Shown: in pieces, positions 27,556 through 37,003 of the stretch
Position numbering within the stretch: position 1 is the first letter of the stretch
Layout of the letters: each line of letters opens with the position of its first letter
Assembly (NCBI RefSeq): GCF_029543125.1
Contig: NZ_JARQWW010000001.1
Location: 62,001 to 126,000 of the forward strand
DNA: 64,000 bases
Reading direction: 5' to 3'
Source: Caulobacter segnis
GTDB taxonomy: Bacteria; Pseudomonadota; Alphaproteobacteria; Caulobacterales; Caulobacteraceae
Notes under the pieces: model-generated
Seen by the model: only the letters and a program-made list of their open reading frames with translations
What the model was told of the DNA's origin: nothing
Databases searched by the model: none
Translations under genes and position numbers: made by a program

Positions 27556-28602
27556 ATGAGCAAGACCTTCGACAGCCTCTCGCGACGCGGCCTGATCGGC
27601 GCGGCCGGCGCGGGTCTCGCCCTCCCTGCGGCGCTGGGCGGCCAGGCGGCGGCGCAAGGCGCCCAACCGGTCACCCTGCTCAATGTCAGCTACGACCCCA
27701 CGCGTGAGCTCTACAAGGCGGTCAATGCCGCCTTCGCCAAATACTGGAAGAGCCGCACGAACCAGGAGCTGACCATCAACCAGAGCCACGGCGGCTCGGG
27801 CAAGCAGGCGCGCTCGGTGATCGACGGCCTGCAGGCGGACGTGGTCACCCTGGCCCTGGCCTATGACATCGACGAGATCGCCGCCAAGGGCCGCCTGCTG
27901 CCGGCCGACTGGCAGTCGCGCCTGCCGCAGAACTCCACCCCCTACACCTCGACCATCGTGTTCCTGGTGCGGAAGGGGAACCCCAAGAACATTCACGACT
28001 GGAGCGACCTGATCCGCCCGGGCGTCAATGTCATCACGCCGAACCCCAAGACGTCCGGCGGGGCGCGCTGGAACTATCTGGCCGCCTGGGCCTGGGCGCT
28101 GAAGCAGCCCGGCGGCACCCCCCAGAAAGCCGAGGCCTATGTGCGGGAGTTGTTCAAGCACGTGCCGGTCCTCGACACCGGCGCGCGCGGCTCCACCACC
28201 ACCTTTGTCCAGCGCGGCATCGGCGACGTCCTGCTGGCCTGGGAGAACGAGGCGCATCTGGCGATCGATGAGCTGGGCTCCGGCAAGGTGGAGATCGTCA
28301 CGCCGAGCCGTTCGATTCTGGCCGAGCCGCCCGTGGCCATCGTCGACAAGGTCGTCGACCGGCGCCGGACCCGCGTCTATGCCGAGGGCTATCTGAACTT
28401 CCTCTACAGCCCCCTCGCCCAGGACCTGATCGGCCAGCATCACTATCGCCCGCGCAACGCCGCGGCGATGGCCAAGTACGCCGCCAAGTTCCCGCAGATT
28501 CCCCTGGTCACCATCGACGAGGCGTTCGGCGGCTGGAAGAAGGCGCAGGCGACGCACTTCTCCGAAGGCGGCGTGTTCGACCGGATCTACCGCAGGAGCT
28601 GA
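27556..28602 (+). CDS. sbp: sulfate/thiosulfate ABC transporter substrate-binding protein
   Basis: The 348-residue protein binds sulfate in the periplasm for ABC uptake. The N-terminus [12 protein letters not shown] (R10-R11) looks like a Tat signal. The mature part has the Sbp signature [20 protein letters not shown] and [33 protein letters not shown], with later [17 protein letters not shown] and [16 protein letters not shown] 27556 has aaggag 7 bases upstream; an extension to 27472 is rejected. Permease and ATPase genes (cysTWA) are not in the window next to it, so it works with components encoded elsewhere. Confidence 0.92.
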   Translation: MSKTFDSLSRRGLIGAAGAGLALPAALGGQAAAQGAQPVTLLNVSYDPTRELYKAVNAAFAKYWKSRTNQELTINQSHGGSGKQARSVIDGLQADVVTLALAYDIDEIAAKGRLLPADWQSRLPQNSTPYTSTIVFLVRKGNPKNIHDWSDLIRPGVNVITPNPKTSGGARWNYLAAWAWALKQPGGTPQKAEAYVRELFKHVPVLDTGARGSTTTFVQRGIGDVLLAWENEAHLAIDELGSGKVEIVTPSRSILAEPPVAIVDKVVDRRRTRVYAEGYLNFLYSPLAQDLIGQHHYRPRNAAAMAKYAAKFPQIPLVTIDEAFGGWKKAQATHFSEGGVFDRIYRRS

Positions 28603-28638
28603 CGCGGAACCGCCCTGTCGAGGAGGCATTGAGCCGGC

Positions 28639-28908
28639 ATGGACAAGGCCTGGCTCCCTACTCTGATCGGCACGGCGGCGGCGATCTGCTCGATGACCAG
28701 TTTCGCGCCCCAGATCCTCAAGATCTGGCGGGAGCGCGACGCCTCGTCTGTTTCCCTGCGCACCTACGCCATCACGGTCACAGGCTTCGTGCTTTGGGTG
28801 ATCTACGGGACGATGCTGGAAAGCTGGCCTCTGGTCGCCTCGAATACCGTGTGCGTGCTGATGTCGGCCACGGTTCTGGCCATGAAGTGGCGATTCCACC
28901 GAGAGTAG
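28639..28908 (+). CDS. SemiSWEET family (PQ-loop) transporter
   Basis: The 89-residue protein has three membrane helices and the PQ-loop motif at P24-Q25 in SMTSFAPQILKIW, with the conserved SVSLRTYAITVTGFVLW in helix 2 and an Asn in the third helix (VASNTVCVLMS). SemiSWEETs dimerise to make a facilitated sugar channel in the inner membrane. Length and helix order match the family exactly. It follows sbp by 36 bases and may share its transcript, though no functional link is known. Confidence 0.9.
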   Translation: MDKAWLPTLIGTAAAICSMTSFAPQILKIWRERDASSVSLRTYAITVTGFVLWVIYGTMLESWPLVASNTVCVLMSATVLAMKWRFHRE

Positions 28909-29006
28909 ATTTTAAGTGTAATTTCGTCACAGGCTCTTAACCCTGCCACGCTAAGTTGTGATCAAGTCGGGCGGGGACGAATGCTCCGCTGGGAGGGGTG
29001 ATTACC

Positions 29007-29453
29007 ATGGCGTTAGGCATAAAGCCTCGCCGTCGGTCTTGGCGGCGTCGCAAATCCATCTTCATTCCCGTGGTCGTTTCGGCCGCTGCACTGGCGCTGG
29101 TCGGCGCTTGTCAGGGCGGATACGGCGATGGCTCGGCGCTGAAGCGATACGCCAAGGCGCAGATCGAGCAGCAGGATCCCAAGGCCGGCCGCGTCCGGGT
29201 GCTGAACGCCAGCGTCAGCGCCGACGGCAAGGTGATCTGCGGCGTGACCCGCATCGGGCGCTACCGCACGTCGCCCTACGCCCTCGTGATGGACAAGGCG
29301 CGGCCGTCGAACAAGACGGTGCGGGTGGAGATTGAACCCTCCATCGACCACGCCCTTGATCCGCATTGGGCGCGCATGGAGACCCTGCGCCAACAGACGG
29401 CCATTCCGGCCCTGTGCCAGCGCGCCGGCGTGCCGATCGCCGACGCCGCCTAG
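29007..29453 (+). CDS. hypothetical small lipoprotein or anchored protein
   Basis: A 148-residue protein of unknown family. Its N-terminus is very basic (KPRRRSWRRRKS), then hydrophobic, ending VVSAAALALVGAC, a plausible lipobox with Cys about residue 33. The rest (about 110 residues) contains a strand-rich segment (VRVLNASVSADGKVICGVTRIG) and two further Cys. ATG 29007 is chosen because gggagggg lies 8 bases upstream; GTG 28998 in the same frame overlaps this ribosome site. The stop overlaps the convergent cyclophilin gene by four bases. Confidence 0.65.
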   Translation: MALGIKPRRRSWRRRKSIFIPVVVSAAALALVGACQGGYGDGSALKRYAKAQIEQQDPKAGRVRVLNASVSADGKVICGVTRIGRYRTSPYALVMDKARPSNKTVRVEIEPSIDHALDPHWARMETLRQQTAIPALCQRAGVPIADAA

Positions 29454-30226
29454 TCGGTCCGGACCGGTATCTCCACGTCGCAGACGCTGAAGTCCGCGCC
29501 CTTGGCGGCGCGGACCTTGGCGACCAGCACCTTGAACGCCGCGCCCTGTTCGTTGAGCACGGACAGCTTCGGCCGTTCCGCGACCGGCATGTCGGCGGCC
29601 ACGCGCACCTTCAGCATGTGATCGGGCTTGGCCGGGGGCTCTCCGGCGGCCAGGGCCTTCACCGCGTCCATGCCGCTGACCACCCGGCCCCAGACCGTAT
29701 AGTCGCGGTCCAGACGCCGCGTGGCGTCCAGCATGAAGAAGATCTCGCTGTTGCCGGTGTTGGGGTCGGCCTGCCGCCCCATGCCCGCCACGCCGGTGCA
29801 ATAGGCGCCCCAGCCCCTCAGAGGCTGCCCAGGCTTCGGAGGAACCGCCTGGAGGGGCGTTGCGCCCAGGAACCCCGACCAGGCGTCAGAGGCCTGCGCA
29901 GCGGCCGCTACGGGGGTCTGCGGGGGCAGGCGGAACTGGAACTCCGCCGGCAAGTCCGGATGGTTCGACGTTCCGCCGTCCTTGTTGTTCGGGTTTCCGG
30001 TCTGGGCCACGAAGCCGGGGATCACCCGATGGAACTGCAGCCCGTCATAGACGCCCTCGCGCGTCAGCAGCTTCACCCGCTCAACCGACTTGGGAGCGAA
30101 CTCCGGCCGCATCTCGATGACCACCCTGCCCTTCTCGGTGTCGATCAGCAGGGTGTTGTCGGGGTCCAGCGGCCGCCAGTCAGGGGCGGCGACAGAGGCG
30201 GCTGCGAGCAGGGCGGCGATGATCAT
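29450..30226 (-). CDS. exported cyclophilin-type peptidyl-prolyl isomerase
   Basis: The 258-residue enzyme accelerates proline isomerisation during folding of exported proteins. A short signal peptide (1-14, AALLAAASVAA) precedes the cyclophilin domain with YDGLQFHRVIPGFVAQTGN (Arg and Phe of the active site), GNSEIFFMLD and YTVWGRVVSGMDAV. An insertion of about 45 residues between the NPNNKDGGTS and GVAGM blocks makes it longer than minimal PpiA. Periplasmic location is inferred from the signal. It converges with the small lipoprotein gene. Confidence 0.9.
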   Translation of the reverse strand: MIIAALLAAASVAAPDWRPLDPDNTLLIDTEKGRVVIEMRPEFAPKSVERVKLLTREGVYDGLQFHRVIPGFVAQTGNPNNKDGGTSNHPDLPAEFQFRLPPQTPVAAAAQASDAWSGFLGATPLQAVPPKPGQPLRGWGAYCTGVAGMGRQADPNTGNSEIFFMLDATRRLDRDYTVWGRVVSGMDAVKALAAGEPPAKPDHMLKVRVAADMPVAERPKLSVLNEQGAAFKVLVAKVRAAKGADFSVCDVEIPVRTD

Positions 30227-30252
30227 GGCCGCAGCCTAGCTTGGATCGGCCA

Positions 30253-30287
30253 AAGAAAAACCCGCCTGGCGAACCAGGCGGGCTTTC
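30253..30287. terminator. bidirectional terminator at the end of the petABC operon
   Basis: The stem cccgcctgg/ccaggcggg with loop cgaa is flanked on the minus-strand exit by tttttcttt, making it a strong terminator for the cytochrome bc1 operon. It lies between the petC stop (30310) and the start of the cyclophilin gene. Confidence 0.85.
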
Positions 30288-30309
30288 CGAACTTCAGAAC
30301 CGAAGCCGC

Positions 30310-31167
30310 TTAGTGCGACTGGTTGCGCCACACCCGGCGGTAGCTGGCGTACAGCAGGCCGGAGAACAGCAGCAGGTAGAGGATGACGGCGAAGCCGGTC
30401 TGCTTGCGCTCGACCATCTTCGGCTCGGCGGCCCACATGAGGAAGGCGGCGACGTCCTTGGCCTGCTGGTCGACCGTGGAGGGCGTGCCGTCGTCGAAGG
30501 TGACGAGGCCGTCCTTCAGCGGCGGGGCCATGGCGATGAAGCCGCCCGGCGGGACGTGGTCGTGCGAACCGCCCCAAACGCCGGTCAGATCGCCCGGCAT
30601 GTAGGGGTTGTAGTGCTGGCCCGCGGCGACGGTCAGTTCCTTCGGCGGGGTCTTGTAGCCGGTCAGCAGCGAGTAGATGTAGGCGGGACCGCCCGAGCGG
30701 GCCTTGGCCAGCACCGAGAAGTCCGGCGGCATGGCGCCGCCGTTGCTGGCGCGGGCCGCCGGCTCGTTCGGGAACGGCGCCGGGAAGTGGTCGGCCGTGG
30801 TGCCCGGACGCTGGATGACGTCGCCCGTTTCGGAGTCGATGTCATTGATCTGATACTCGGCGGCGATCGCCTTGGCCCAGGGGCTGTCGTTCGGGTTCGA
30901 GTACTTCTCGCTGTAGAACGGGCCGTCCTTGTCGCCGAGGTTCCGGAAGGAGACCAGCGTCATGGAGTGGCAGGCCGAGCAGACCTCGCGATAAACCTTG
31001 AAGCCGCGTTGCAGCTGGGCCTGATCGAACTTCCCGAACGGACCTTCGAACGACCAGTGGACGTCCTTCGGCGGCAGCGGATGGCCGGCGGCGAGCGACG
31101 GGCTGGCCGCAAGCAGCCCACCCATCAGACCGAAGGCCGCTGCGATGACGGAGACTTTGCGCAGCAT
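30310..31167 (-). CDS. petC: cytochrome c1 of the bc1 complex
   Basis: The 285-residue subunit transfers electrons from the Rieske protein to soluble cytochrome c. It has a signal peptide (1-26, ending SPSLAAG), the heme c motif CSACH, the axial Met in NGGAMPPDFSVLAKAR, PAYIYSLLTGY, and a C-terminal membrane anchor (FAVILYLLLFSGLLYASYRRVW). ATG 31167 gives a normal signal peptide; a much longer upstream open frame is only a shadow of petB. It is the third gene of petABC and is followed by a strong terminator. Confidence 0.95.
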   Translation of the reverse strand: MLRKVSVIAAAFGLMGGLLAASPSLAAGHPLPPKDVHWSFEGPFGKFDQAQLQRGFKVYREVCSACHSMTLVSFRNLGDKDGPFYSEKYSNPNDSPWAKAIAAEYQINDIDSETGDVIQRPGTTADHFPAPFPNEPAARASNGGAMPPDFSVLAKARSGGPAYIYSLLTGYKTPPKELTVAAGQHYNPYMPGDLTGVWGGSHDHVPPGGFIAMAPPLKDGLVTFDDGTPSTVDQQAKDVAAFLMWAAEPKMVERKQTGFAVILYLLLFSGLLYASYRRVWRNQSH

Positions 31168-31175
31168 GGTCGAAC

Positions 31176-32495
31176 TCAACCCTTCATTTCGGGGGCCGCG
31201 ACCGCGCCGTCGGGAGCCGAGGCGGGGTGGGACAGAGCGGGAGACGCGATGGTTTCCGGCACGGGCAGCGGCTTCTCGACGAGGCCAAGCACCGGCAGGA
31301 TCACCAGGAAGAAGCCGAAGTAGTAGAGCGTCGCGAAGCGGCTCAGCCACACGAAGCTGTTCAGGTCGGCGTCGATCACGCGGAACGTGGTCAGGTGCGG
31401 GATGACGTGGTCGTCCGGCAGCTTGGCGCCGCAGAAGCCCAGGATGATGCAGACCACCAGCAGGATGGCGAAATACATCTTGGCCATCGGGCGGTAGCGC
31501 ATCGAGCGGACCTTCGAGGTGTCCAGCCACGGCAGGGCGAACAGCACGCCGATGGCGCCGAACATCGCCAGCACGCCGCCGAGCTTGTCGGGGACAGCGC
31601 GCAGGATCGCGTAGAACGGCAGGTAGTACCATTCGGGCACGATGTGGGCCGGGGTCACCAGCGGGTTGGCCGGGATGTAGTTGTCGGCGTGGCCCAGGGC
31701 GTTCGGCATGTAGAAGATGAAGATCGCGAACAGGATCAGGAAGACGCTGACGCCGAACGCATCCTTCACCGTGGCGTAGGGCGTGAACGGGACGGTGTCG
31801 GCCTTCGACTTCGGCTCGACGCCCATCGGGTTGTTCTGGCCGGCCACGTGCAGCGCCCAGATGTGCAGGACGACGACGCCCGCGATCATGAACGGCAGCA
31901 GGTAGTGAAGCGCGAAGAAGCGGTTCAGGGTCGGGTTGTCCACCGCGAAGCCGCCCCACAGCAGGGTCGTGATCGACTCGCCGACGATGGGGAACGCGCC
32001 CAGCAGGTTGGTGATCACCACCGCGCCGTGGAAGCTCATCTGACCCCAGGGCAGAACGTAGCCCATGAAGCCGGTGGCCATCATCAGCAGGTAGATGATG
32101 CAGCCCAGGATCCACAGCACTTCGCGCGGGGCCTTGTAGGACCCGTAGTAAAGGCCGCGGAGCATGTGGATGTAGACGGCGATGAAGAACATCGACGCCC
32201 CGTTGGCGTGCATGTAGCGGATCAGCCAGCCGTAGTTCACATCCCGCATGATGTGCTCGACGGAGGCGAACGCGCCGGCCGCGCTCGGGTTGTAGTGCAT
32301 CACCAGGATCACGCCGGTGATGATCTGCGAGACCAGGCAGACCGACAGGATGGCCCCGAAGGTCCACCAGTAGTTCAGGTTCCGCGGGGTCGGATAGTCG
32401 ATGAAGCTGTCATAGCCGAGACGGATGATCGGCAGCCGGCTGTCGAGCCAGCGCGTGACCGGGGTCTTCGGTTCGTAGGTCGAATGTCCGCTCAT
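31176..32495 (-). CDS. petB: cytochrome b of the bc1 complex
   Basis: The 439-residue subunit carries hemes bL and bH and both quinone sites in the inner membrane. Eight or nine membrane helices and the conserved motifs are visible: GSLL-equivalent [70 protein letters not shown] with heme His, and the [13 protein letters not shown] quinol-oxidation loop. It lies 5 bases from petA and 8 from petC, in one operon. Confidence 0.96.
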   Translation of the reverse strand: MSGHSTYEPKTPVTRWLDSRLPIIRLGYDSFIDYPTPRNLNYWWTFGAILSVCLVSQIITGVILVMHYNPSAAGAFASVEHIMRDVNYGWLIRYMHANGASMFFIAVYIHMLRGLYYGSYKAPREVLWILGCIIYLLMMATGFMGYVLPWGQMSFHGAVVITNLLGAFPIVGESITTLLWGGFAVDNPTLNRFFALHYLLPFMIAGVVVLHIWALHVAGQNNPMGVEPKSKADTVPFTPYATVKDAFGVSVFLILFAIFIFYMPNALGHADNYIPANPLVTPAHIVPEWYYLPFYAILRAVPDKLGGVLAMFGAIGVLFALPWLDTSKVRSMRYRPMAKMYFAILLVVCIILGFCGAKLPDDHVIPHLTTFRVIDADLNSFVWLSRFATLYYFGFFLVILPVLGLVEKPLPVPETIASPALSHPASAPDGAVAAPEMKG

Positions 32496-32500
32496 GGATA

Positions 32501-33049
32501 TTAGCCGATCTTGACCTTGGTGTCGGAAAGGAACTCGTACTCGGGAACCACGAGGTTCTTCGGCGCGGGGCCCTTACGGATCCGGCCGGAAGTGTCGTAG
32601 TGCGAGCCGTGGCACGGGCAGAACCAGCCGCCGTAGTCACCGCCGCCGAAGGTCGGCACGCAGCCCAGATGGGTGCAGGACCCGACCAGGACCATCCACT
32701 GGGCCTTGCCGTCCTTGTGACGCTCAGCGTCGGTCTGCGGATCCGGCAGCGAAGCCGTATCGTCCTTCACCGCCTCGGCGATCTCCTTCTGCGTGCGGTT
32801 ACGCACGAAGAGGGGCTTGCCGCGCCACTTGATGGTGACTTGCTGGCCTTCGGCGACCTTGGTCAGGTCGAACTCCACGCTGGCGAGCGCCAGCGTGTCG
32901 GCCGAGGGGTTCATCTGGTCGACGAACGGCCAGACCAAAGCTGCGGCGCCGCCGGCGCCGGCGGCGATGGCCGCGATGTGGATGAAGTCGCGCCGGCTGG
33001 GATCAGCCTGGCCCGGTTCTGTCGTTGCGCCTGCGGCGGTATCGGCCAC
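32501..33049 (-). CDS. petA: Rieske iron-sulfur subunit of the bc1 complex
   Basis: The 182-residue protein carries the [2Fe-2S] cluster: CTHLGC and CPCHGSHYD provide two Cys and two His. The N-terminal [14 protein letters not shown] motif with a following hydrophobic helix is a Tat signal-anchor, as usual for bacterial Rieske proteins exported in folded form. GTG 33049 is preferred, with aagggtga just upstream; the frame extends to 33199 but that part does not resemble the family. It is first in the petABC operon and divergent from trmL. Confidence 0.95.
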   Translation of the reverse strand: MADTAAGATTEPGQADPSRRDFIHIAAIAAGAGGAAALVWPFVDQMNPSADTLALASVEFDLTKVAEGQQVTIKWRGKPLFVRNRTQKEIAEAVKDDTASLPDPQTDAERHKDGKAQWMVLVGSCTHLGCVPTFGGGDYGGWFCPCHGSHYDTSGRIRKGPAPKNLVVPEYEFLSDTKVKIG

Positions 33050-33232
33050 CTGGTCACCCTTCAACGATGGCGCTGATGTGGCGCCGGCCCTAAACGCCTT
33101 CCCCCTGCAAGGTTCCGGCGCAATCTGCAACAACAAGCTGAGGCTTTGAGCGGGTTTCGACGTTGCGACCTGTCGCCGCAAACGCGTAACTCCCCCCAAT
33201 CCCCTTCAAGTCGTGTGGTTGGATCGCTTAGA

Positions 33233-33691
33233 ATGCGTCTCGCGCTTTTTCAACCGGACATTCCGCAAAACCTTGGCGCCGCCATCCGTTTAGGCGCCTG
33301 TCTGGGCGCCGAAATCGACGTGATCGAGCCTTGCGGATTCCCGTTATCCAATCCGGCGCTCAAGCGGGCCGCGCTCGATTACGGCCCGCTGGCCAAGGTG
33401 GAGCGCCATTCTTCATGGTCCAGCTTCCTGTCGTCTCCTGATCGAGATCAAGGCCGGCTCGTGCTTTTCACCACACAGTCGGCGGTTCCTTTTCAGACAT
33501 TCGATTTTTCTGCGGGCGACACGCTTTTGTTCGGCCGCGAGAGCGCCGGCGCCCCGCCCGAGGTGCATGAAGCCGCCCAGGCGAGGCTCTACATTCCGCT
33601 GCAGAACGGCGCCCGATCGCTGAATCTGGTCACCGCCGCCGCCATGGCCCTGTGCCTGGCGACGGAGCGCACCAACGGCTGGGCCGCCTAG
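33233..33691 (+). CDS. trmL: tRNA (cytidine(34)-2'-O)-methyltransferase
   Basis: The 152-residue SPOUT enzyme methylates the ribose of the wobble nucleotide of tRNA-Leu. It begins MRLALFQPDIPQNLGAAIRL, the family start with the N-Q-N-type RNA-binding motif, followed by DVIEPCGFPL, DTLLFGRESAGAP and the knot segment IPLQNGARSLNLVTAAAM. ATG 33233 matches homologues; upstream frame is non-conserved. Its last four bases overlap the convergent porin gene. Confidence 0.92.
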   Translation: MRLALFQPDIPQNLGAAIRLGACLGAEIDVIEPCGFPLSNPALKRAALDYGPLAKVERHSSWSSFLSSPDRDQGRLVLFTTQSAVPFQTFDFSAGDTLLFGRESAGAPPEVHEAAQARLYIPLQNGARSLNLVTAAAMALCLATERTNGWAA

Positions 33692-35088
33692 AAGTCGAGC
33701 TCGACCCGGGCCCCGCCCACGTGAACGTTGTAGTCTCGACGACCGTCCAGAAGCGGCGAGGCCCCCTCGTAATGGATGAGGCCGTAGTTCAGGTTGAACC
33801 GCAGGTTGTCGACCGGCGTCCAGATCAGGGCCGCCAGACCCGCGTGCTGCCGCCCGCCGCGGATCGCGCCGCTGTCGAGGTCGAGATAATCGTAACGCAG
33901 GCTGGCCTGAAGCGAGCCCCAGCCGCCCTCGCCCCAAGGCCGCACGGGCGTGCTGCGGTCGAAGATGCCGTTCTTGTAGGCGCGCGTGTCGCCCGGCGTC
34001 AGGAACCGGCCGATCTCGAGATACCCGCCGAAGAATCGCGCATCGGGATCGTCGAAGCGGTCGGCGTTCAGCCAATGCCCCTCGGCCACCGCATGCCAGG
34101 GCCCGGTGATCAGCGCCGCCTCGACGCCGTGCGTGAACTCTTCGTCGACCCGCAGCGGCCCGGCGCTGATCAGACGGGTGTCGGTGACGTGCAGATAGGG
34201 CCGCTGGCGATAGCGCACCGTCTCGGAATCCAGCCGCCTGCGGTCACGCCAGTGAGCGGAGGCGGCCAGGTGGATCTGGCTGTCTCCCACACGCGGAGAG
34301 TAGACCACGCGGCCGTCAAGGCCGATGCTGTCGTTCTCGTCGCCGGCGGGACTGTCTTCGCCGTCCGAAGACAGGCTGTCGATGTCGTCGCTGAACACCC
34401 CGGCCTGCAGCAGCCAATCGCCGCTCCGGCGCTGGCCGGAAAGACCCAGGCGGCGCTCGAAGGCGAAGGCGTCGGTGAAGGCCGCCCGCTCCATGAACGA
34501 GCCGGTCGTGTCGCCGGTAAGCTCGTCGAGCGACTGGAAGGGGTTCTGATTGCCCAGGGTCAGCAGCCAGCCCGCGACGTTCCAGGTGACGAAGGTGTCC
34601 ACCAGGTCGACGCCGTTGTCGGAGAACTCCAGCTCCAGCTTGTAGCCGAAGTCCTTTGACAGGCTCCCCTCCCCGCCCAGGCGGATGCGGCGCGCCTCGT
34701 TGGCGTATCCCAGGCTTTGATCGGGCCAGTCCGGCCGCCCCACCCAGCCGGCGTCGAACTGCAGACGTCCCTTGGCCTTGAAGGTCATGCCGTCCTGGCT
34801 GAAGCGGGGCGACCCCTTCCAGGTGATCTTGAGATCGTCCTCGGCCTTGGCGGCCGTCTGGACGGGCGCGGGCGGCGCGGAGGGCGTCGGAGCGGCAGGT
34901 GAGGGCGCAGGCGCGCTCAGCGCCTCCAGCCGGGCCTCCATGGCCTCCAGGCGGGCCTTGAGCGCCTCCACCTCGCTGCGGAGCGCCGCAGCCTCCTCGG
35001 CGGGCGTCATGGCCGCTTGCGCGGCCGCAGCGGCGGGCATGGCGAAGAGGCAAGCCAGGCTGGCGGCGCTGCCGATCATCAGGCGCAT
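33688..35088 (-). CDS. OprO/OprP-type phosphate-selective porin
   Basis: The 466-residue outer-membrane protein has a signal peptide (1-24), a short coiled-coil segment (about 28-60, AALRSEVEALKARLEAMEARLEAL) that may make a trimer neck, a Pro/Ala linker, and from about 85 to the end a beta-barrel pattern finishing in Phe (VELDF). KGRLQFDAGW, the RRIRLGGEGSL and GWGSLQASLRYDYLDL stretches fit the OprO/OprP family. Members form anion channels for phosphate or polyphosphate; specificity here is not proven. No pst or phosphate regulon genes are adjacent. Confidence 0.88.
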   Translation of the reverse strand: MRLMIGSAASLACLFAMPAAAAAQAAMTPAEEAAALRSEVEALKARLEAMEARLEALSAPAPSPAAPTPSAPPAPVQTAAKAEDDLKITWKGSPRFSQDGMTFKAKGRLQFDAGWVGRPDWPDQSLGYANEARRIRLGGEGSLSKDFGYKLELEFSDNGVDLVDTFVTWNVAGWLLTLGNQNPFQSLDELTGDTTGSFMERAAFTDAFAFERRLGLSGQRRSGDWLLQAGVFSDDIDSLSSDGEDSPAGDENDSIGLDGRVVYSPRVGDSQIHLAASAHWRDRRRLDSETVRYRQRPYLHVTDTRLISAGPLRVDEEFTHGVEAALITGPWHAVAEGHWLNADRFDDPDARFFGGYLEIGRFLTPGDTRAYKNGIFDRSTPVRPWGEGGWGSLQASLRYDYLDLDSGAIRGGRQHAGLAALIWTPVDNLRFNLNYGLIHYEGASPLLDGRRDYNVHVGGARVELDF

Positions 35089-35178
35089 CTTCGAACCGGA
35101 TACTTGTCAGCGAGGCACGAGCAAACCCCGCGCCGATTTACAGAATGCCGACGAACGGCGCCAGCTTGCTTGACAGTT

Positions 35179-35457
35179 TTATGACGAAAGAGGCCCAACC
35201 ATCCCGCGAAGGATGGCTGGGCCTCTGTTCAAATCGCTGTCCCGCCGGAAAAAGCAGTCCCTCCTGCGCGCGCAGCCCTGGAGGTCTGCGAGGAACGGAT
35301 CGACGTCTGGCTGGGACTTGCCGACATCTAGAATGACCGTGAGGGGACGGCCATCCACCCCGACCTGGAGCAGGTCGGAGCCGCCCTCGACGTCCCGGTA
35401 AGGACGCCAGCGCGCAGGAGGGGCGGCGACACGCCCGGGGATGCACGTCGCCGCCAA
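35179..35457 (-). CDS. possible small protein downstream of the SulP gene
   Basis: A 92-residue frame begins 16 bases after the SulP stop, in the same direction, so it could be the third gene of the carbonic anhydrase-SulP operon. The part PLTVILDVGKSQPDVDPFLADL looks protein-like and codons are GC-rich at third positions. Against it: it would start at TTG with no ribosome site, and its last 12 or so codons run through the terminator-like hairpin at 35188-35225. It may be a decayed remnant of a longer gene. No family was recognised. Confidence 0.3.
   Translation of the reverse strand: MAATCIPGRVAAPPARWRPYRDVEGGSDLLQVGVDGRPLTVILDVGKSQPDVDPFLADLQGCARRRDCFFRRDSDLNRGPAILRGMVGPLSS
35188..35225. 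terminator. strong hairpin, probable terminator of the carbonic anhydrase-SulP operon
   Basis: Arms gaggcccaaccatcc and ggatggctgggcctc form a 15-position stem with one mismatch and a short cgcgaa loop. On the minus strand it is followed by tttcgtcataaaac. It lies between the SulP gene and the porin gene, which are read in the same direction. Confidence 0.65.
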
Positions 35458-35473
35458 CGGCTGCAGGGTCGGC

Positions 35474-37003
35474 TTACGCCGGCACCAATCGCCGCAACTT
35501 TTCGTTCGCGCCGCTCATCTCGACCTTCACCCCCGCATCGCGGATGCGCTGGACCCAGTCGTTGAGCATTTCGGCGCAGGTGTGGTCGATGTGGGCGAGG
35601 CTCTCGAGGTTGAGCTTCACCGTCCCGCGGGCGGGGGTGGATTCCAGCGCCGCCGACAGCTTCGGCAGGGAGACGAAGGTCGCCGTGCCGTTCAGGGTCA
35701 GGGAGCTGTTCTCCTCGTCCGCGCTCTGCTCGATGTTGAGCTTGGCGCGACGGATGTGCGGGATCAGTTCGACCAGCGACAAAGCCATGCCGACGAGCAC
35801 GCCGGTCAGCAGGTCCGTGGCCACCACCATGATCAGGGTGCCCGCCCAGATGGCGGCCGGCATCGGGCCATACTGGTGAAGCAGGTGACGAACGTGCTTC
35901 AGGCTGATCAGACGGAAGCCGGTGACCACCAGGATCGCCGCCAGGGCGGCCATCGGAATCTGGCGCAGCAGCCAGGGAGCCAGGGCCACGAGAGCCAGGA
36001 TCCAGACGCCGTGCAGGATGGTCGACATGCGGGTCATGGCGCCGGCCTGGACGTTGGCCGAGCTGCGCACGATCACGCCCGTCATCGGCAGGGCGCCGGC
36101 GAAGCCGCAGAGCATGTTGCCGATGCCCTGAGCACGCAGCTCCTTGTCGTACTTGGTGCGGACGCCGTCATGCATGCGGTCCACCGCGGCGGCCGACAGC
36201 AGGGTTTCGGCGCTGGCGATGAAGGCGATGGCGATGGCCAGGGTGATGATCGTCGGATTAAAGAACATCGACAGGGCGTCGCCGCTCGGCGGAACCACCG
36301 CGGCGAAGATCGACGCGGGCACTTCCACTCGGGTGACACCGAGAGAAAGACCAGCGGCGAGGAAGGTGCCGGCGAGAACCGCGATCAGCGCGCCCGGAAC
36401 CAGACGCAGGGCCTTGGGACGGAACTTCTCCCAACCCAGCATGGCGATGATTGAGAAGACGCCGACCAGAGCCGCTTGCTGAACAGCAGCGCCGCCGGCG
36501 CCGAGGCCCAGGACGCGCCCCGGAGCCGCCACAAGGTTCTCAACGCCGTTGGCCAGAGGCTTTGCGTCGAAGAGAACGTGGAACTGGCCAGCCACGATCA
36601 GCACGCCGATCCCGGCAAGCATGCCGTGCACCACGGCGGGCGAGATGGCGCGGAACCAGCCGCCCAGGCGAAGCACGCCGGCCAGCACCTGGATGGCGCC
36701 GGCGAGGATCAGCACCGGACCGAGGGCGGTGAGGCCGTGGTCGCGGATCAGTTCGAAGACAATGACCGCCAGACCGGCCGCGGGGCCGCTGACCTGCAGC
36801 GGCGAGCCCGCGAGGGCGCCGACGACGATACCGCCGATGATGCCCGTGATCAGGCCCTTTTCAGGCGGCGCGCCCGAAGCGATCGCGATGCCCATGCACA
36901 GCGGCATGGCCACAAGGAAGACGACGATCGAAGCGGTGAAGTCCCGCACAATCGTGCGGGACCCGGCGCCTGAGGTCGCGGAAGTCGTCGACGCGGTCGT
37001 CAT
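35474..37003 (-). CDS. SulP family anion transporter (probable bicarbonate transporter)
   Basis: The 509-residue inner-membrane protein has the SulP start IVVFLVAMPLCMGIAIASGAPPEKGLITGIIGG, SPLQVSGPAAGLAVIVFEL and 12-14 helices, then a cytosolic STAS domain (about 425-505) with HIDHTCAEMLNDWV. It overlaps the carbonic anhydrase gene by four bases (ATGA). SulP proteins paired with beta-carbonic anhydrases usually carry bicarbonate (BicA-like) rather than sulfate, which is the favoured reading here by context. Confidence 0.88.
   Translation of the reverse strand: MTTASTTSATSGAGSRTIVRDFTASIVVFLVAMPLCMGIAIASGAPPEKGLITGIIGGIVVGALAGSPLQVSGPAAGLAVIVFELIRDHGLTALGPVLILAGAIQVLAGVLRLGGWFRAISPAVVHGMLAGIGVLIVAGQFHVLFDAKPLANGVENLVAAPGRVLGLGAGGAAVQQAALVGVFSIIAMLGWEKFRPKALRLVPGALIAVLAGTFLAAGLSLGVTRVEVPASIFAAVVPPSGDALSMFFNPTIITLAIAIAFIASAETLLSAAAVDRMHDGVRTKYDKELRAQGIGNMLCGFAGALPMTGVIVRSSANVQAGAMTRMSTILHGVWILALVALAPWLLRQIPMAALAAILVVTGFRLISLKHVRHLLHQYGPMPAAIWAGTLIMVVATDLLTGVLVGMALSLVELIPHIRRAKLNIEQSADEENSSLTLNGTATFVSLPKLSAALESTPARGTVKLNLESLAHIDHTCAEMLNDWVQRIRDAGVKVEMSGANEKLRRLVPA

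Noticed and set aside
30310..32367. Single 685-codon frame covering petC and much of petB
   Set aside because: Only the part from 31167 is cytochrome c1; the upstream part is an out-of-frame reading of petB with no membrane helices, so it is not a fused cytochrome b/c1.
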